A stretch of DNA of 64,000 nucleotides from NCBI GenBank assembly GCA_963170055.1, contig CAUJGJ010000397.1, positions 5,706,001-5,770,000 of the forward strand. Direction: 5' to 3'. Below, piece after piece: positions 22,790 to 33,179 of this stretch (position 1 is its first letter; every line of letters begins with the position of its first letter). The position numbers were made by a program, and so were the translations under genes. A model generated the notes under the pieces. That model was not told the origin of the DNA. It did not search any database and saw only the letters and a list, made by a program, of their open reading frames with translations. The DNA comes from Halisarca cf. caerulea. Lineage: Eukaryota > Porifera > Demospongiae > Chondrillida > Halisarcidae.

Positions 22790-23260
22790 AAATAGTAAGT
22801 ACTTCCCCTGCCGGAAGATGGAGCATCTTGACAGGTGCATTACTGAAAGATGGAACATCTTGACATTACATAAAGAGCAATACAAACAATTTGCAAAGTA
22901 CTCAACAGAGAATACCAAAAACATGTACTAGAAAGTACCATTTTGGATAACTACAGTTGCTCCCTGCCGAAAGATGGAACGTCTTGACAGGTGTATGGCC
23001 GAAAGATGGAACATCTTGACAATACATAAAGAGCAATACAAACAATTCACAAAAGTACTTTGATAGAACAAACTGAAACATGTACTAAAAAGTGCCATTT
23101 TGAATAACAACAGATGCTGCCTGCTGTAAGATGGAACATCTTTACAGGTGTATTGCTGAAAGATTGGAACATCTTGACAATTAAGACATTTAGAGCAAAA
23201 CAAACAATTCACACGAAGTAATACAACTACACACACCAAAACCTGTACTAAAAGTATGTA
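22790..23260. repeat. Tandem repeat, about 155-bp unit, three copies
   Basis: Three successive units contain gaaagatggaacatcttgac twice, an agagcaatacaaacaatt block and an aacatgtactaaaaagt block. The starts fall near 22806, 22964 and 23118. Cysteine-rich minus-strand frames across it are by-products. Confidence 0.8.
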
Positions 23261-23542
23261 CCAGTAACATGATGGAACAGTTAGGGTAGTCAGGATAATA
23301 GTAAAAAAAACAGTAATTCAAAATGATGGGTCCTGGTCAAAATTGTACGCATGAACAGAGTTCAGCACTAGCAAGTATGGTTGAACAGCTTAACGCATAG
23401 CAAGAGTAAGATCCTGTCCCGAATTACTCCCATTTACCTGACACATTATAGAGCTCAACAGACTAAGCACACAATACATGTAAATATACAATAATGCCAA
23501 TTGTACTTACAGTGGCCTGGTCACACTGAATCACATTACATC

Positions 23543-23857
23543 TGTGGTGGACTGTACAGGACTGTACACAGTCACCTTTACCTTTCATGTCCGTACAGTG
23601 TTTAGGTCTCATACTACCTAGGTTAGGTCACATAGGCTTATCATTTGTGAATACTTACAAGTGTTGCCTGACTATTCTATTTTGCTTTCTATTACTGTGT
23701 GCTTACTTTTCTATTAGTTTACTTTTGTGCTTCTGTATTTAAGCATGTGTATGATTTGGCTGTATCATTCCCAGTGCACAGCAGTTAGTAATTCAGTTGT
23801 CAATCTAAGTGACAGTGTTTGGACGATAGTCCTACTGGAACAACCTTCCTTCGTGAT
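23543..23857 (+). repeat. 5' LTR of retrotransposon B
   Basis: It matches 31800-32122 with scattered differences, which implies an old insertion. Downstream text acttggtgaccctgacg could be the primer-binding region. The exact end (gat against gata) is inferred from the 5-bp target duplication. Confidence 0.8.
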
Positions 23858-23945
23858 ACTTGGTGACCCTGACGCAAGCAGTGGACTCCTCCAAGTTAAC
23901 TCTGTCATACAAGGAAGAGATATCGCAGAACGCAACACTACCATC

Positions 23946-24063
23946 ATGACCACTGTTAATATCAAATGGCCACCCTTCTGGCTGGCAGATCCACACATCT
24001 GGTTTGCTCAAGTTGAGGCCCAATTCGCCACCCGTAATATCACCTTTCAACAAACCAGGTATG
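23946..24063 (+). pseudogene. Gag of retrotransposon B, 5' part, interrupted by nested element
   Basis: The frame beginning at ATG 23946 reads [19 protein letters not shown], a typical Ty3/gypsy gag start. The young retrotransposon inserted at RYDY; the frame resumes at 28436 with VVASLTPEFATEVHDLIL, so removing the nested element and one target duplication rejoins gag in frame. A one-base shift occurs soon after (near 28521). Confidence 0.8.
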
Positions 24064-24068
24064 ATTAC

Positions 24069-24300
24069 TGATATGTTCTTTCACCGAACGAAATCTTCTT
24101 AGAATAAATCACCAACCATACAACCAACTGAACAAATGCCAAAACCATGCATACTTATAAAAGAAGGGTGAACACGAGCACAACAATTCAATAAGTGTCA
24201 AAATCACAGAGAACATATAACCATAAACATAAGGTGATCACAGGTCTACACTGAACATCAAACAGCAATAATCATTGTGTTCTGAGTTCAATACATCACA
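24069..24300 (-). repeat. 3' LTR of retrotransposon A
   Basis: 232 bp, read on the minus strand from TGTGATG to CATATCA. It appears identical to 28204-28435. The gag-pol stop codon falls inside its first bases. Confidence 0.95.
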
Positions 24301-27300
24301 TCTTTCCCCCTCCAAGCTTTGAGTAAGTCAACCGATCTGGGGGTCTTGAAATTCGCTTTGGTGGTAACTCTTGATTTGATTGACCACTCTTTTCAATTGT
24401 TGAATTATCCACAGATGGATGCCAATAATCTGAGGTAGTTGAGCAATTACTGCCACCAGAATTGGACCTTGCTTTTACTTGATCAAGATGTCGCCTCCAG
24501 ATTATCTCTGATCCGTCAACTCTGACAGTTAATGAAACTGGACCAGTTATGGTTTCTACAACTGCTGGAACCCATTTGTAGTTCCCGTGAGTGCGACTGT
24601 AGTTCCTCACATAGACAGAATCTCCCACTTGGAAATTTGATCTTGTACTGCCCTTGCCACGTTTCTGTGTTGCTTGAAACTGTTTCTCTTCTACTTGTGA
24701 CAGTGAATTGGGTTTCAGTTGATCCAGCAACGATCGAACTCTCCGGCCCAAAAGCAGCTCTGCAGGACTTGAACCAACTAATTGAAGTGGTGTGTTCCGG
24801 TATCTAAACAGGAACCGGGACAACCGGTCCGTGATTGATCCTTGGGACATCTTGGCTAAACCACGCTTCACGGTCTGGACAGCTCGTTCCGCCAAGCCAT
24901 TGGACGATGGATGAAACGGAGCTGATGTGACATGTTTAATGCCATTGTTGTGACAAAAGGCTTGGAATTCTGCACTAGTGAAGTTGGCTCCATTGTCTGA
25001 CACAATGATGTTTGGCAACCCAAACTGAGCAAACAAGATTCTCAACTTTTCAATAGTTGATGTCGATGTAACGGAAGACATCGGGTACGCTTCTATCCAT
25101 TTTGAGTGTGCATCGATGACCACCAGGTAGTGATGACCCAAATATGGACCTGCATAATCAATGTGTAATCTCGACCAGGGCTGGGATGGCCAAATCCATG
25201 GTTGAAGAGGTGCAGGTGGAGGTACATTGCCATGGAGTTGGCACTTCTCACATGATTTCACTGTGGCCTCAATATCATGATCCAACCCTGGATACCAGAG
25301 AAACATCCGTGCAGTTGCTTTCATTCGGACTATTCCTGGGTGGCTCTCATGCAGCAAGGTCAAAACAGATTCCTTCCATTTTCTAGGAATCACCACTCTG
25401 TTTCCCCACAGAAGGCAGTTGTTTTGCACAGAAAGCTCCCATCTCTTGGTCCAGTATGGTTTCAGCCTATCCTCTGGACAGCTGTCAGGCCAACCAGAGC
25501 GAACAAACTCAAGGACTCGCCACAAGACAGGATCCCGTGATGTCTCTCTCTCAATGTGCTTAGCAGTCACCGGTGAAGACTCAAAATGTTCCATGAGAAG
25601 AACGGTTTCAGCAGGAAGAGGAGTGTTGACCTCCCCCGAAGCCACAGGCAAAGGCAATCGACTGAGAGCATCAGCATTACTGTGAGCTTTAGAAGACCTA
25701 TAGCAAATCTCGTAGTCGTAAGCAGACAATGTCAGTGACCATCTCTGGATCCTTGCAGAACATTGAGTAGGCACTGGACGAACTTCACTGAACAACGTCA
25801 GGAGAGGCTTGTGATCTGTGATAATGGTAAATTTACGACCAAACAAAAATGAATGAAATTTTTTCACACCAAAGATACAAGCTAACCCCTCCTTCTCAAC
25901 TTGTGAGTAATTCCGTTCAGCCTTTGACAAGGTTCTGGATGCAAACGCAACAGGACGTTCTGATCCATCCTGCATCTTGTGAGAGAGCACTACCCCAAGA
26001 CCATACTGAGAAGCATCACATGCAAGAAAAATCTCTTTGTTCACATCATAATGGACCAGGACACTTCCGGAGGACAAGAGATCCTTAGACTTTGAGAATG
26101 CTGATTGCTCAACCTGGCTCCACTTCCACGGAGTAGATTTCCTCAGAAGACGGTACAACGGAGCAACCTCTTGACAGAGATTGGGTAGAAACTTGGAGTA
26201 ATAAGAAAGCAATCCAAGGTAGGATTTCAACTCGGAAACATTCTCAGGTGCAGGAGCAGATGTGATGGCTTCCAGCTTTGAAGAAGTAGGATGAATGCCT
26301 TCAGCATCAATATTGAACCCCAAATACTCGATCTCTTCCTGGAAAAACTTACATTTGGTTTCCTTAAGACGAAGTCCTGCCTTCTCCATCCGTGACAGAA
26401 CTTCCCTCAAAGAAGCAAGATGCTCATCATTGGTGGTACCAGTGATCAGGATGTCGTCTAGAAAAACGGCTACATGCGGAATTCCCTGAAGTAGAGACTC
26501 CATCACTCTCTGAAATGCACCTGGAGCTGAAGAAATACCAAAGGGCATGCGATTAAATTGGAACAGACCTTTATGTGTGTTAATCACCACAAGCTTGCGC
26601 GACTCTTCATCCAGCGATATCTGCTGGTATGCCTGGGTGAGATCCAGCTTTGTGAAAAGCTTCCCTCCAGCTAGCGCAGACAGCAATTCATCCACTCGTG
26701 GCAGTGGATAACGATCTACCTTGGCAAATTTGTTGACTGTGAGCCTAAAATCTCCACAGATCCGAATCGAGGACTTGTCACTCTTAAGCACTGGCACTAT
26801 CGGAGCAGCCCAATCGGAAAATTCCACCGGCTGTAAGACACCCTGATGAACTAGATTATCCAGTTCCTTCTCAACCAGTGGTTTTAATGCTAGTGGAACT
26901 GGTCTGGCTCTACAGAACTTTGGCTGTGCGTTATCCTCCAGTTGGATTTTCACTTCATATCCCTTCAGAGTCCCCAGCTCTGTACCAAAAACTTCTTTGT
27001 GGTGCGACAAGACTTCCTCCATACAATTATTATGATGGATGCTGAAAATTTGATGCCAATCCAGCTTCAGACAGTGCAACCAATCACGACCCAGCAGACT
27101 CTGACCATCACCTTCCACAACTAGCAAAGGTAATGTAGCTTGCTGGCCACCATAAGCTGCATTGACCATCAACTCACCACACACCTTTACTTCCTGACCA
27201 CTATAGGTTTTCAATCTAGCATTGGTAGGTGTCAACTGTTTCCCCGTCAGGTATTTACAGAAGGTGCTTTTGGAGATGATAGTGCGAGAAGAGCCCGTAT

Positions 27301-28189
27301 CGACTTCCATTGGCAGAATACTTCCCTCTATGGTGAGATTCACGGTAATGGACGAACTCTTATCACCAGACAAAGCAAACAGGCTATACTCATCGTGCTC
27401 TTGTGCTGTCTCTAAGGGTGGTTGTTCCTCCAGCGATTTGATGTTCCCGCGACTGCGTAGCTTATTGCAAGCTTTCTTCAAATGGCCTTTCTTCTTACAA
27501 AAGTGGCAGACATGCTGCTTATAGCTGCAATCTTTCGCGGCATGGTCTTTACTGTTGCAACGATAGCAATTGAAGGTTGATGAACTTCTACGTTGTTTTG
27601 GTTTGTCACGTGATGACAACTTATGTACCGAAGAACTGGTAGGAAGCTGAACATTTTTGACATCATTGCCAATATTTTTCAGATCCCGGTTTGCCGATTC
27701 CATGGCCAGCGCTATATCCAGGGCCTTCTGGAAATCTAACTTCCTCTCCGCTAGCAGCCTCTTCTGGATTGATGGGTCCTCAATGCCACAAACCAAACGA
27801 TCACGAAGCATTTCATCCCAAAAGGTGCCAAATTCACAGTGCTCCGACAGCCTGCGAAGAGTTGCTACGTAGGCATTAATGGACTCTCCCGGTAACCGAT
27901 TCCTGCTATGAAATTTGAAACGCTGCATGGTTTGAGATGGCTTTGGACTAAAATATCCTTCTAATGCTTCAAGGAGAACATCGAGCTCTAATTCTCCAGC
28001 CTTCCTGGGTGCTACCAATCCTCTAAGAATTTGGTATGTAGATGCTCCAATCGTAGATAAGAATACAGATAACCGCTGCTTCTCTTCGATCTTATTAGCT
28101 GCGAAAAAGTGCTGCAACCTTTCAACATAGGCTTTCCACTCTTCCTTGTCCTTGTCATACTCTCCGATGCGACCGAAAACCGCCGCCAT
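24296..28189 (-). CDS. Gag-Pol polyprotein of Ty3/gypsy retrotransposon A
   Basis: About 1297 residues from ATG 28189 (the frame extends ten codons further up into the LTR). Order: Gag with two CCHC knuckles (CYRCNSKDHAAKDC, CHFCKKKGHLKKAC), aspartic protease (MEVDTGSSRTII), reverse transcriptase (LTQAYQQISL, catalytic FLDDIL), RNase H (FLACDASQYGLGVVLS), integrase with HHCC finger (H..H, CEKCQ) and D,D,E residues in HIDYAGPY, VSDNGANF and GLAERAVQTVKRGL. This is the Ty3/gypsy order (RT-RH-IN). The protein copies its RNA in cytoplasmic particles and inserts the DNA. Gag and Pol share one frame with no shift signal, as in several animal gypsy lineages. No stop or indel is seen. A C-terminal tail follows the integrase and no envelope gene is present. 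Confidence 0.96.
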   Translation of the reverse strand: MAAVFGRIGEYDKDKEEWKAYVERLQHFFAANKIEEKQRLSVFLSTIGASTYQILRGLVAPRKAGELELDVLLEALEGYFSPKPSQTMQRFKFHSRNRLPGESINAYVATLRRLSEHCEFGTFWDEMLRDRLVCGIEDPSIQKRLLAERKLDFQKALDIALAMESANRDLKNIGNDVKNVQLPTSSSVHKLSSRDKPKQRRSSSTFNCYRCNSKDHAAKDCSYKQHVCHFCKKKGHLKKACNKLRSRGNIKSLEEQPPLETAQEHDEYSLFALSGDKSSSITVNLTIEGSILPMEVDTGSSRTIISKSTFCKYLTGKQLTPTNARLKTYSGQEVKVCGELMVNAAYGGQQATLPLLVVEGDGQSLLGRDWLHCLKLDWHQIFSIHHNNCMEEVLSHHKEVFGTELGTLKGYEVKIQLEDNAQPKFCRARPVPLALKPLVEKELDNLVHQGVLQPVEFSDWAAPIVPVLKSDKSSIRICGDFRLTVNKFAKVDRYPLPRVDELLSALAGGKLFTKLDLTQAYQQISLDEESRKLVVINTHKGLFQFNRMPFGISSAPGAFQRVMESLLQGIPHVAVFLDDILITGTTNDEHLASLREVLSRMEKAGLRLKETKCKFFQEEIEYLGFNIDAEGIHPTSSKLEAITSAPAPENVSELKSYLGLLSYYSKFLPNLCQEVAPLYRLLRKSTPWKWSQVEQSAFSKSKDLLSSGSVLVHYDVNKEIFLACDASQYGLGVVLSHKMQDGSERPVAFASRTLSKAERNYSQVEKEGLACIFGVKKFHSFLFGRKFTIITDHKPLLTLFSEVRPVPTQCSARIQRWSLTLSAYDYEICYRSSKAHSNADALSRLPLPVASGEVNTPLPAETVLLMEHFESSPVTAKHIERETSRDPVLWRVLEFVRSGWPDSCPEDRLKPYWTKRWELSVQNNCLLWGNRVVIPRKWKESVLTLLHESHPGIVRMKATARMFLWYPGLDHDIEATVKSCEKCQLHGNVPPPAPLQPWIWPSQPWSRLHIDYAGPYLGHHYLVVIDAHSKWIEAYPMSSVTSTSTIEKLRILFAQFGLPNIIVSDNGANFTSAEFQAFCHNNGIKHVTSAPFHPSSNGLAERAVQTVKRGLAKMSQGSITDRLSRFLFRYRNTPLQLVGSSPAELLLGRRVRSLLDQLKPNSLSQVEEKQFQATQKRGKGSTRSNFQVGDSVYVRNYSRTHGNYKWVPAVVETITGPVSLTVRVDGSEIIWRRHLDQVKARSNSGGSNCSTTSDYWHPSVDNSTIEKSGQSNQELPPKRISRPPDRLTYSKLGGGKM

Positions 28190-28203
28190 CCTCGTCGCCA
28201 AAA

Positions 28204-28435
28204 TGATATGTTCTTTCACCGAACGAAATCTTCTTAGAATAAATCACCAACCATACAACCAACTGAACAAATGCCAAAACCATGCATACTTATAAAAGAA
28301 GGGTGAACACGAGCACAACAATTCAATAAGTGTCAAAATCACAGAGAACATATAACCATAAACATAAGGTGATCACAGGTCTACACTGAACATCAAACAG
28401 CAATAATCATTGTGTTCTGAGTTCAATACATCACA
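28204..28435 (-). repeat. 5' LTR of retrotransposon A
   Basis: Appears identical to 24069-24300. On the minus strand it contains a ttttataag box that could serve as a TATA element, followed by the presumed transcript start region. Confidence 0.95.
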
Positions 28436-29110
28436 ATTACGTAGTAGCCTCCCTCACACCAGAATTTGCCACGGAAGTACATGACCTCATCCTCACGTCA
28501 CCAGAGGACTCCCCCCTACGACACCCTGAAGGCCAACCTGATCAAGAGGACTGCAGCCTTAGAACAGCGTAGACTCCAACAGCTATTCAACTCTGAAGAG
28601 TTAAGAGACCGGAAGCCCTTCCAACTTCTTTGACACCTTTAACAACTCCTGGGTGACTCACAACCTCACATCTCACCACCACTACTACGCGAGCTATTTC
28701 TTCAACGGCTTCCCTCCAACGTGAGAATGGTCCTCGCATCCACCACAGACCATATCTCACTAGAGGAACTTGCCCAACTGGCCGACCGCATCATGGATGT
28801 ATCCATCCCCACAGTGGCCGCAGTCTCCACACTGCCAGCCTCACCTGAGCTTGATCACCTCAGGACTGAGGTTGTCAAGCTGCAGTCACTAGTGCAACAG
28901 CTCCGTGTGGATAAGCCATCAGATCGATCCAGCCATCACCAACGATACCGCTCCTCCAGCCAATCTGTGCCTCCAGCCCTCGCTGACCCAAGCACCTCTG
29001 CTGGTACCACTTCAAGTTTGGTAATAATGCTCGCAAGTGTATCTCCCCATGTTCCAAGTCGGGAAACAACCAGGCCAGTCACTAGCGGCGACAAGTGATC
29101 CAGGCCTGAT
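28436..29110 (+). pseudogene. Gag of retrotransposon B, 3' part
   Basis: Continues gag after the nested element: VVASLTPEFATEVHDL, then a one-base shift into YDTLKANLIKRTAALEQ, another break, then ISLEELAQLADRIMD. Near 29003 a CWYHFKFG...C...PC pattern matches the zinc-knuckle-like end of this gypsy lineage. Breaks mark it as a pseudogene. Confidence 0.7.
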
Positions 29111-31767
29111 CTCTAGTCGCCTCTACTTCATCCATGACCTCACCTCAAGGACCCGCTTTCTTGTGGACACCGGTGCTGAAGTTAGTGCCCTACCGCCTTC
29201 ACCCACCGACAAACAACACAAGACCAAGCTCACCCTCCAGGCCATCAATGGATCTCCCATAGCAACATATGGCACACGTTCACTCACCCTCAATCTAGGA
29301 CTACGCAGAACTTTTAGATGGATATTTGTCATTGCCGACACTCAGAATCCCATCTTAGGTGCTGACTTCCTACTCCACTTCACCCTCCTTGTTGATGTGA
29401 AGCACACTCGTCTCATCGACACCACAACACAACTTCACACCCAAGGTATGCCCACTCACATGACATCTCCACAACCTGTCCGGCATTTCAGCTCAACCAC
29501 ATCAGCTTTCAACTCAATTGTCAAGGAATTCCCTGCAGTAATTCAACCCTGCAAATACAACCACTTGGTCAAGCACACTGTGACACACCACATTCTCACT
29601 ACTGGACCCCCAATTACTGCTTGAGCCTGCCGCCTACCACTGGAACGCCTCTGCATTGCTAAGGCAGAATTTGACCACATGCTTCAACTTAGTATCATCC
29701 ATCCCTCATCAAGCAACTGGTCTTCACCACTTCACATGGTCCCCAGGAAGACTGCTGGCGATTGGCGACCATGTGGAGACTACCGTGCCCTCAACAATAT
29801 CTCAACTCCTGACCTTGTTCGAGCCTATCATCAAATTCTGGTAGAACCAGCTGACATCCCCAAGACAGCCATTGTTACTCCTTTTGGCCTATTTGAGTTC
29901 CTTTGAATGCCCTTCAGTCTCCACAATGCTGCACAAACCTTTCAACGGTTTATTGATCAGGTACTCCGAGCCCCTTTGACCTGGTCATCATCCGCCAACA
30001 TGGCCTTTCATCAGATCAAGGAAGCCCTTGCCAATGCATCACTCTTGGTGCATCCCAAACCCGATGCCCCCACTTGCATCATCACCGATGCCTCGGACAC
30101 TGCAGTGGGTGCCGTACTTCAGGAACGCATTGGATCAGACTGGAGCCCTATTGCCTTCTCCAAGAAGCTCCAGCCCAGTGAAACTTGGTACAGTGCCTTT
30201 GATCATGAGTTGCTCGAAGCTTACCTAGCCATCAAGCACTTTCGCCACTTTGTGGAAGGTCATAGCTTTCATCTCCTCACTGACCACGACCCCCTCACTT
30301 ATGCCCTGCTGAAGAACTTTGTCTGCCTCTCCCCTCACCAGATCAGACACCTGGACTACATCTCTCAGTTCACGTCTGACATCCGACACATCAAGGGATT
30401 TCACAACTCCGCCGCCGATGCCCTCTCCTGTATCCACCTGGAAACCAATGCCCTCCATACCTCATCACCAGTTATTGACTCCAAAGCTATTTCAGCTGCT
30501 CAAGCTTCCGATCCAGAACTCCAGAACTGGCAATCACAACCTTTTCCTTCCCTCCAACTCTGCTGTTCCCCTACCTGGATCCACCACCACACTCATCTGT
30601 GACATCTCAACAAGAACTTCTCATCCTTTTGTCCCTACACCATTCAGACGTCAAGTGTACGACTCCCTCCACTCCCTGTCACACCCTGGTATTCGTGCTA
30701 CTCAGCAGCTCGTCACCTCCCACTTTGTTTGGCCTGGTATCAATAAGGATATTTGGACATGGGCCAACGCATTTTTACAGTGTCAGGACTCGAAGATCCA
30801 CAGACACACTATAACCCCTCTGTCAACCTTCACCAGCCCTGATGCTCGCTTTGACCACATTCACATCGACCTTGTTGGGCCACTACCTCCCTCCAAAGGT
30901 TACACTTACCTCCTCACCCACATCGATCGCTTCACTTGTTGGCCTGAAGCCATCCCCATCCCTGATATCACTGCCAAGACAGTCACCAAAGCCTTCATAT
31001 CTGGTTGGATTGCACACTTTGGTACCCTTTCCACCATTTCCACTGATTGAGGAGGCCAATTCGAGTCTGAACTCTGGTCTCACCTCATGCAACTCCTGGG
31101 TACCAAATGCATCCGCACGACCGCCTACCACCCCATTGCCAATGGACTGGTAGAACGTCTTCACCGTCATCTCAAGGCTTCACTCAAATCGCAACCCAAT
31201 CCTACCAACTGGATGGACTCTCTCCCCATAGTTCATCTTGGCATCCGCACCACTCTCAAGGAAGACATCCACTGCACAACTGCAGAGCTTGTGTATGGCA
31301 CCACTCTCCGCCTGCCCGGTGAGTTCTTCCATTCTTCTTCCACCGATGCCAACCCAGCCGCCTATGTCCAGCACCTTAAGACTACCATGCAGCAACTTTG
31401 TGCTCCACCAGTCCATCCCCATCATCACACTTCACACATCCCTGCCGGCCTCACTACATGCACACATGTTTTTGTCCGTAATGACGCTATCTGGAAACCA
31501 CCCCAGCATCCATATGATGGACCATACAGAGTACTCAAGCGTACACCCAAGCATTTCACCCTCGATATCCAAGGCAAACCAAATACTGTCTCTTTGGATC
31601 GTCTCAAGCCAGCACATTTGGACTCAGCTACAAGTACCACCGCTTTAGCTACACCTTCAACTGTCACCCCACCTAACCCTGACCCGCCCACAACCTCCCC
31701 AGCAACTCCACCCAGAGTTACCCACTCAGGACGACACGTTCGCTGGCCTGACTGCCTTCATTACTGA
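29100..31767 (+). pseudogene. Pol of retrotransposon B, RT catalytic block deleted
   Basis: The protease (FLVDTGAEVSALPP) is present. The RT start ([22 protein letters not shown]) is present, but the frame jumps from QRFIDQVLR directly to APLTWSSSANMAF, so the YxDD active-site block and the RT connection are gone. RNase H (CIITDASDTAVGAVL) and integrase (HPGIRATQQLV, HIDLVGPLPP, STD-stop-GGQFES, HPIANGLVERLH) follow. Stops at 29622-29624, 29904-29906 and 31048-31050, plus a frame change near 30602, confirm decay. It cannot act without proteins from another copy. Confidence 0.85.
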
Positions 31768-31799
31768 AACCTCGGACATCTCTCTGGTGGAGTAGTATT

Positions 31800-32122
31800 T
31801 GTGGTGGACTGTACACAGTCACCTTTACCGTTCATGTCTGTACAGTATCTAGGTCTCATACTATCTAGGTTAGGTCACATAGGCTTATCATTTGCGAATA
31901 CTTACAAGTGTTGCAATGTGACTGACAGTTAGCTGACTATTCTATTTTGCTTTCTATTACTGTGTGCTTACTTTTCTATTAGTTTACTTTTGTACTTCTG
32001 TATTTAAGCATGTGCATGATTTGGTTGTAGCATTCCCAGTGCGCAGCAGTTGGTAATTCAGTTGTCAATTCAAGTGACAGTGTTTGCACAATAGTTCTAC
32101 TGGAACAACCTTCCTTCACAAT
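31800..32122 (+). repeat. 3' LTR of retrotransposon B
   Basis: Counterpart of 23543-23857, with an insert of about 15 bp (near 31915) relative to the 5' LTR, and followed by the target copy acatc. Confidence 0.8.
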
Positions 32123-32307
32123 ACATCGTTCAAGGTTGCTTGAAATGCTTCAGAGATTGCAGGCATGGCTAAAACAATGGCTAGGCTTTACCTAGAAAGC
32201 CGAGTAGAAAGTCTACGCCCTGGTAAAAAAACAATTACAAATGATTGAGAAAAACATTGACAGATCATTCACCATGCAACTCACTTTCGGCTATGGTACT
32301 GAGTGGT

Positions 32308-32661
32308 TGTAACGGACCGAGTCCTTGCCACAAACACAATTGAAATTAATCAATATTTCAATCACAAAACAGGTAAAACAGGCATAGAACTACAATCTAG
32401 CACTGTTACACTCAAAAGAACTCGACACTCACGGCATCCAACATGTGGTCCACTCACAAAAACTACACGTGGTTAACATACATTACATAATACCATAATG
32501 ACATAATATAATGTTTATAAAGTACAATACACTAACGGATAACAATTATAACCATGCGTACAAGCGGTACACAATATTAAAATCACAGAGCCTATAGCCA
32601 TATATGCATAACACGACAAGTACATAGAACACATCTATTACAGTAGTTATAGTCCGTTACA
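32308..32661. mobile_element. Solo LTR, 354 bp
   Basis: Starts TGTAACGGAC and ends GTCCGTTACA, a complementary TG...CA end pair, and is flanked by a perfect 5-bp direct repeat gtggt (32303-32307, 32662-32666). No internal retrotransposon region is present, so it looks like a recombined solo LTR of a third family. Confidence 0.75.
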
Positions 32662-32669
32662 GTGGTTCA

Positions 32670-33179
32670 ATGGATAGAAGTCCGGTAAAGGATAGACTAT
32701 TCAGAATTAAAGAGGTGAACAAATGATCAAAATAGTAGACATAAAATTTGCTACATACATTATAGGACTTGCATCTATGCCTGCACCAGGAATATTATGA
32801 TCCATCCAACATCCGCCCTTCCAACAAACCATGCTACAAAGTGCTACTGAAGAAACCGCAATATAGTAATACGGAAGACTACAGAGACATACGGAAAATT
32901 GCTAAGATGGCCGTATACTGTACATACAGTACTTCTCGCTAAATTTCAAATGCGGATTCATATAAAGATAGATCTAGCCTTCCGCATGGATGCAGAATCA
33001 GCAGTGCATGTTGTAAAGGGATTTTAAAGGTGTAGGTATAAGAACAGACAGCCAACAGCAAATATCTAGGACATTGGTTTTGGAATGCCTGCTTATTTAC
33101 AACACTTATTGTCCAAACAATTAGCATAGATTTTATCACAATCAATATTCTTTATGATTTTCCGGGAAGAATAATAATT
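32670..33179. other. Unannotated AT-rich stretch
   Basis: Nothing coding or repetitive that I can support. Confidence 0.3.

Larger units (their letters stand above)
24069..28435 (-). mobile_element. Ty3/gypsy LTR retrotransposon A, intact and young, 4367 bp
   Basis: LTRs of 232 bp (24069-24300 and 28204-28435) look identical base for base, and the flanks are an exact 5-bp duplication attac (24064-24068, 28436-28440). One uninterrupted gag-pol frame fills the inside. A purine-rich tract (ggagggggaaaga on the minus strand, 24301-24315) precedes the 3' LTR, and tttggcgacgagg follows the 5' LTR, as expected for a primer-binding site. All visible parts are consistent with recent, possibly current, activity. 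Confidence 0.95.
23543..32122 (+). mobile_element. Ty3/gypsy-type LTR retrotransposon B, old and disabled, host of nested element
   Basis: LTRs at about 23543-23857 and 31800-32122 start TGTGGTGGACTG, differ by several substitutions and an indel near 23662/31917, and are flanked by a 5-bp direct repeat acatc (23538-23542 and 32123-32127). Gag, protease, RT, RNase H and integrase segments follow on the plus strand. It carries a frameshift in gag near 28521, a stop before RT (29622-29624), a stop in RT (29904-29906), an RT deletion and a stop in the integrase (31048-31050). A second retrotransposon sits at 24069-28435 in gag. Confidence 0.9.

Noticed and set aside
24532..27879. Plus-strand frames across the young gypsy element
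   Set aside because: Antisense shadows of the gag-pol frame.
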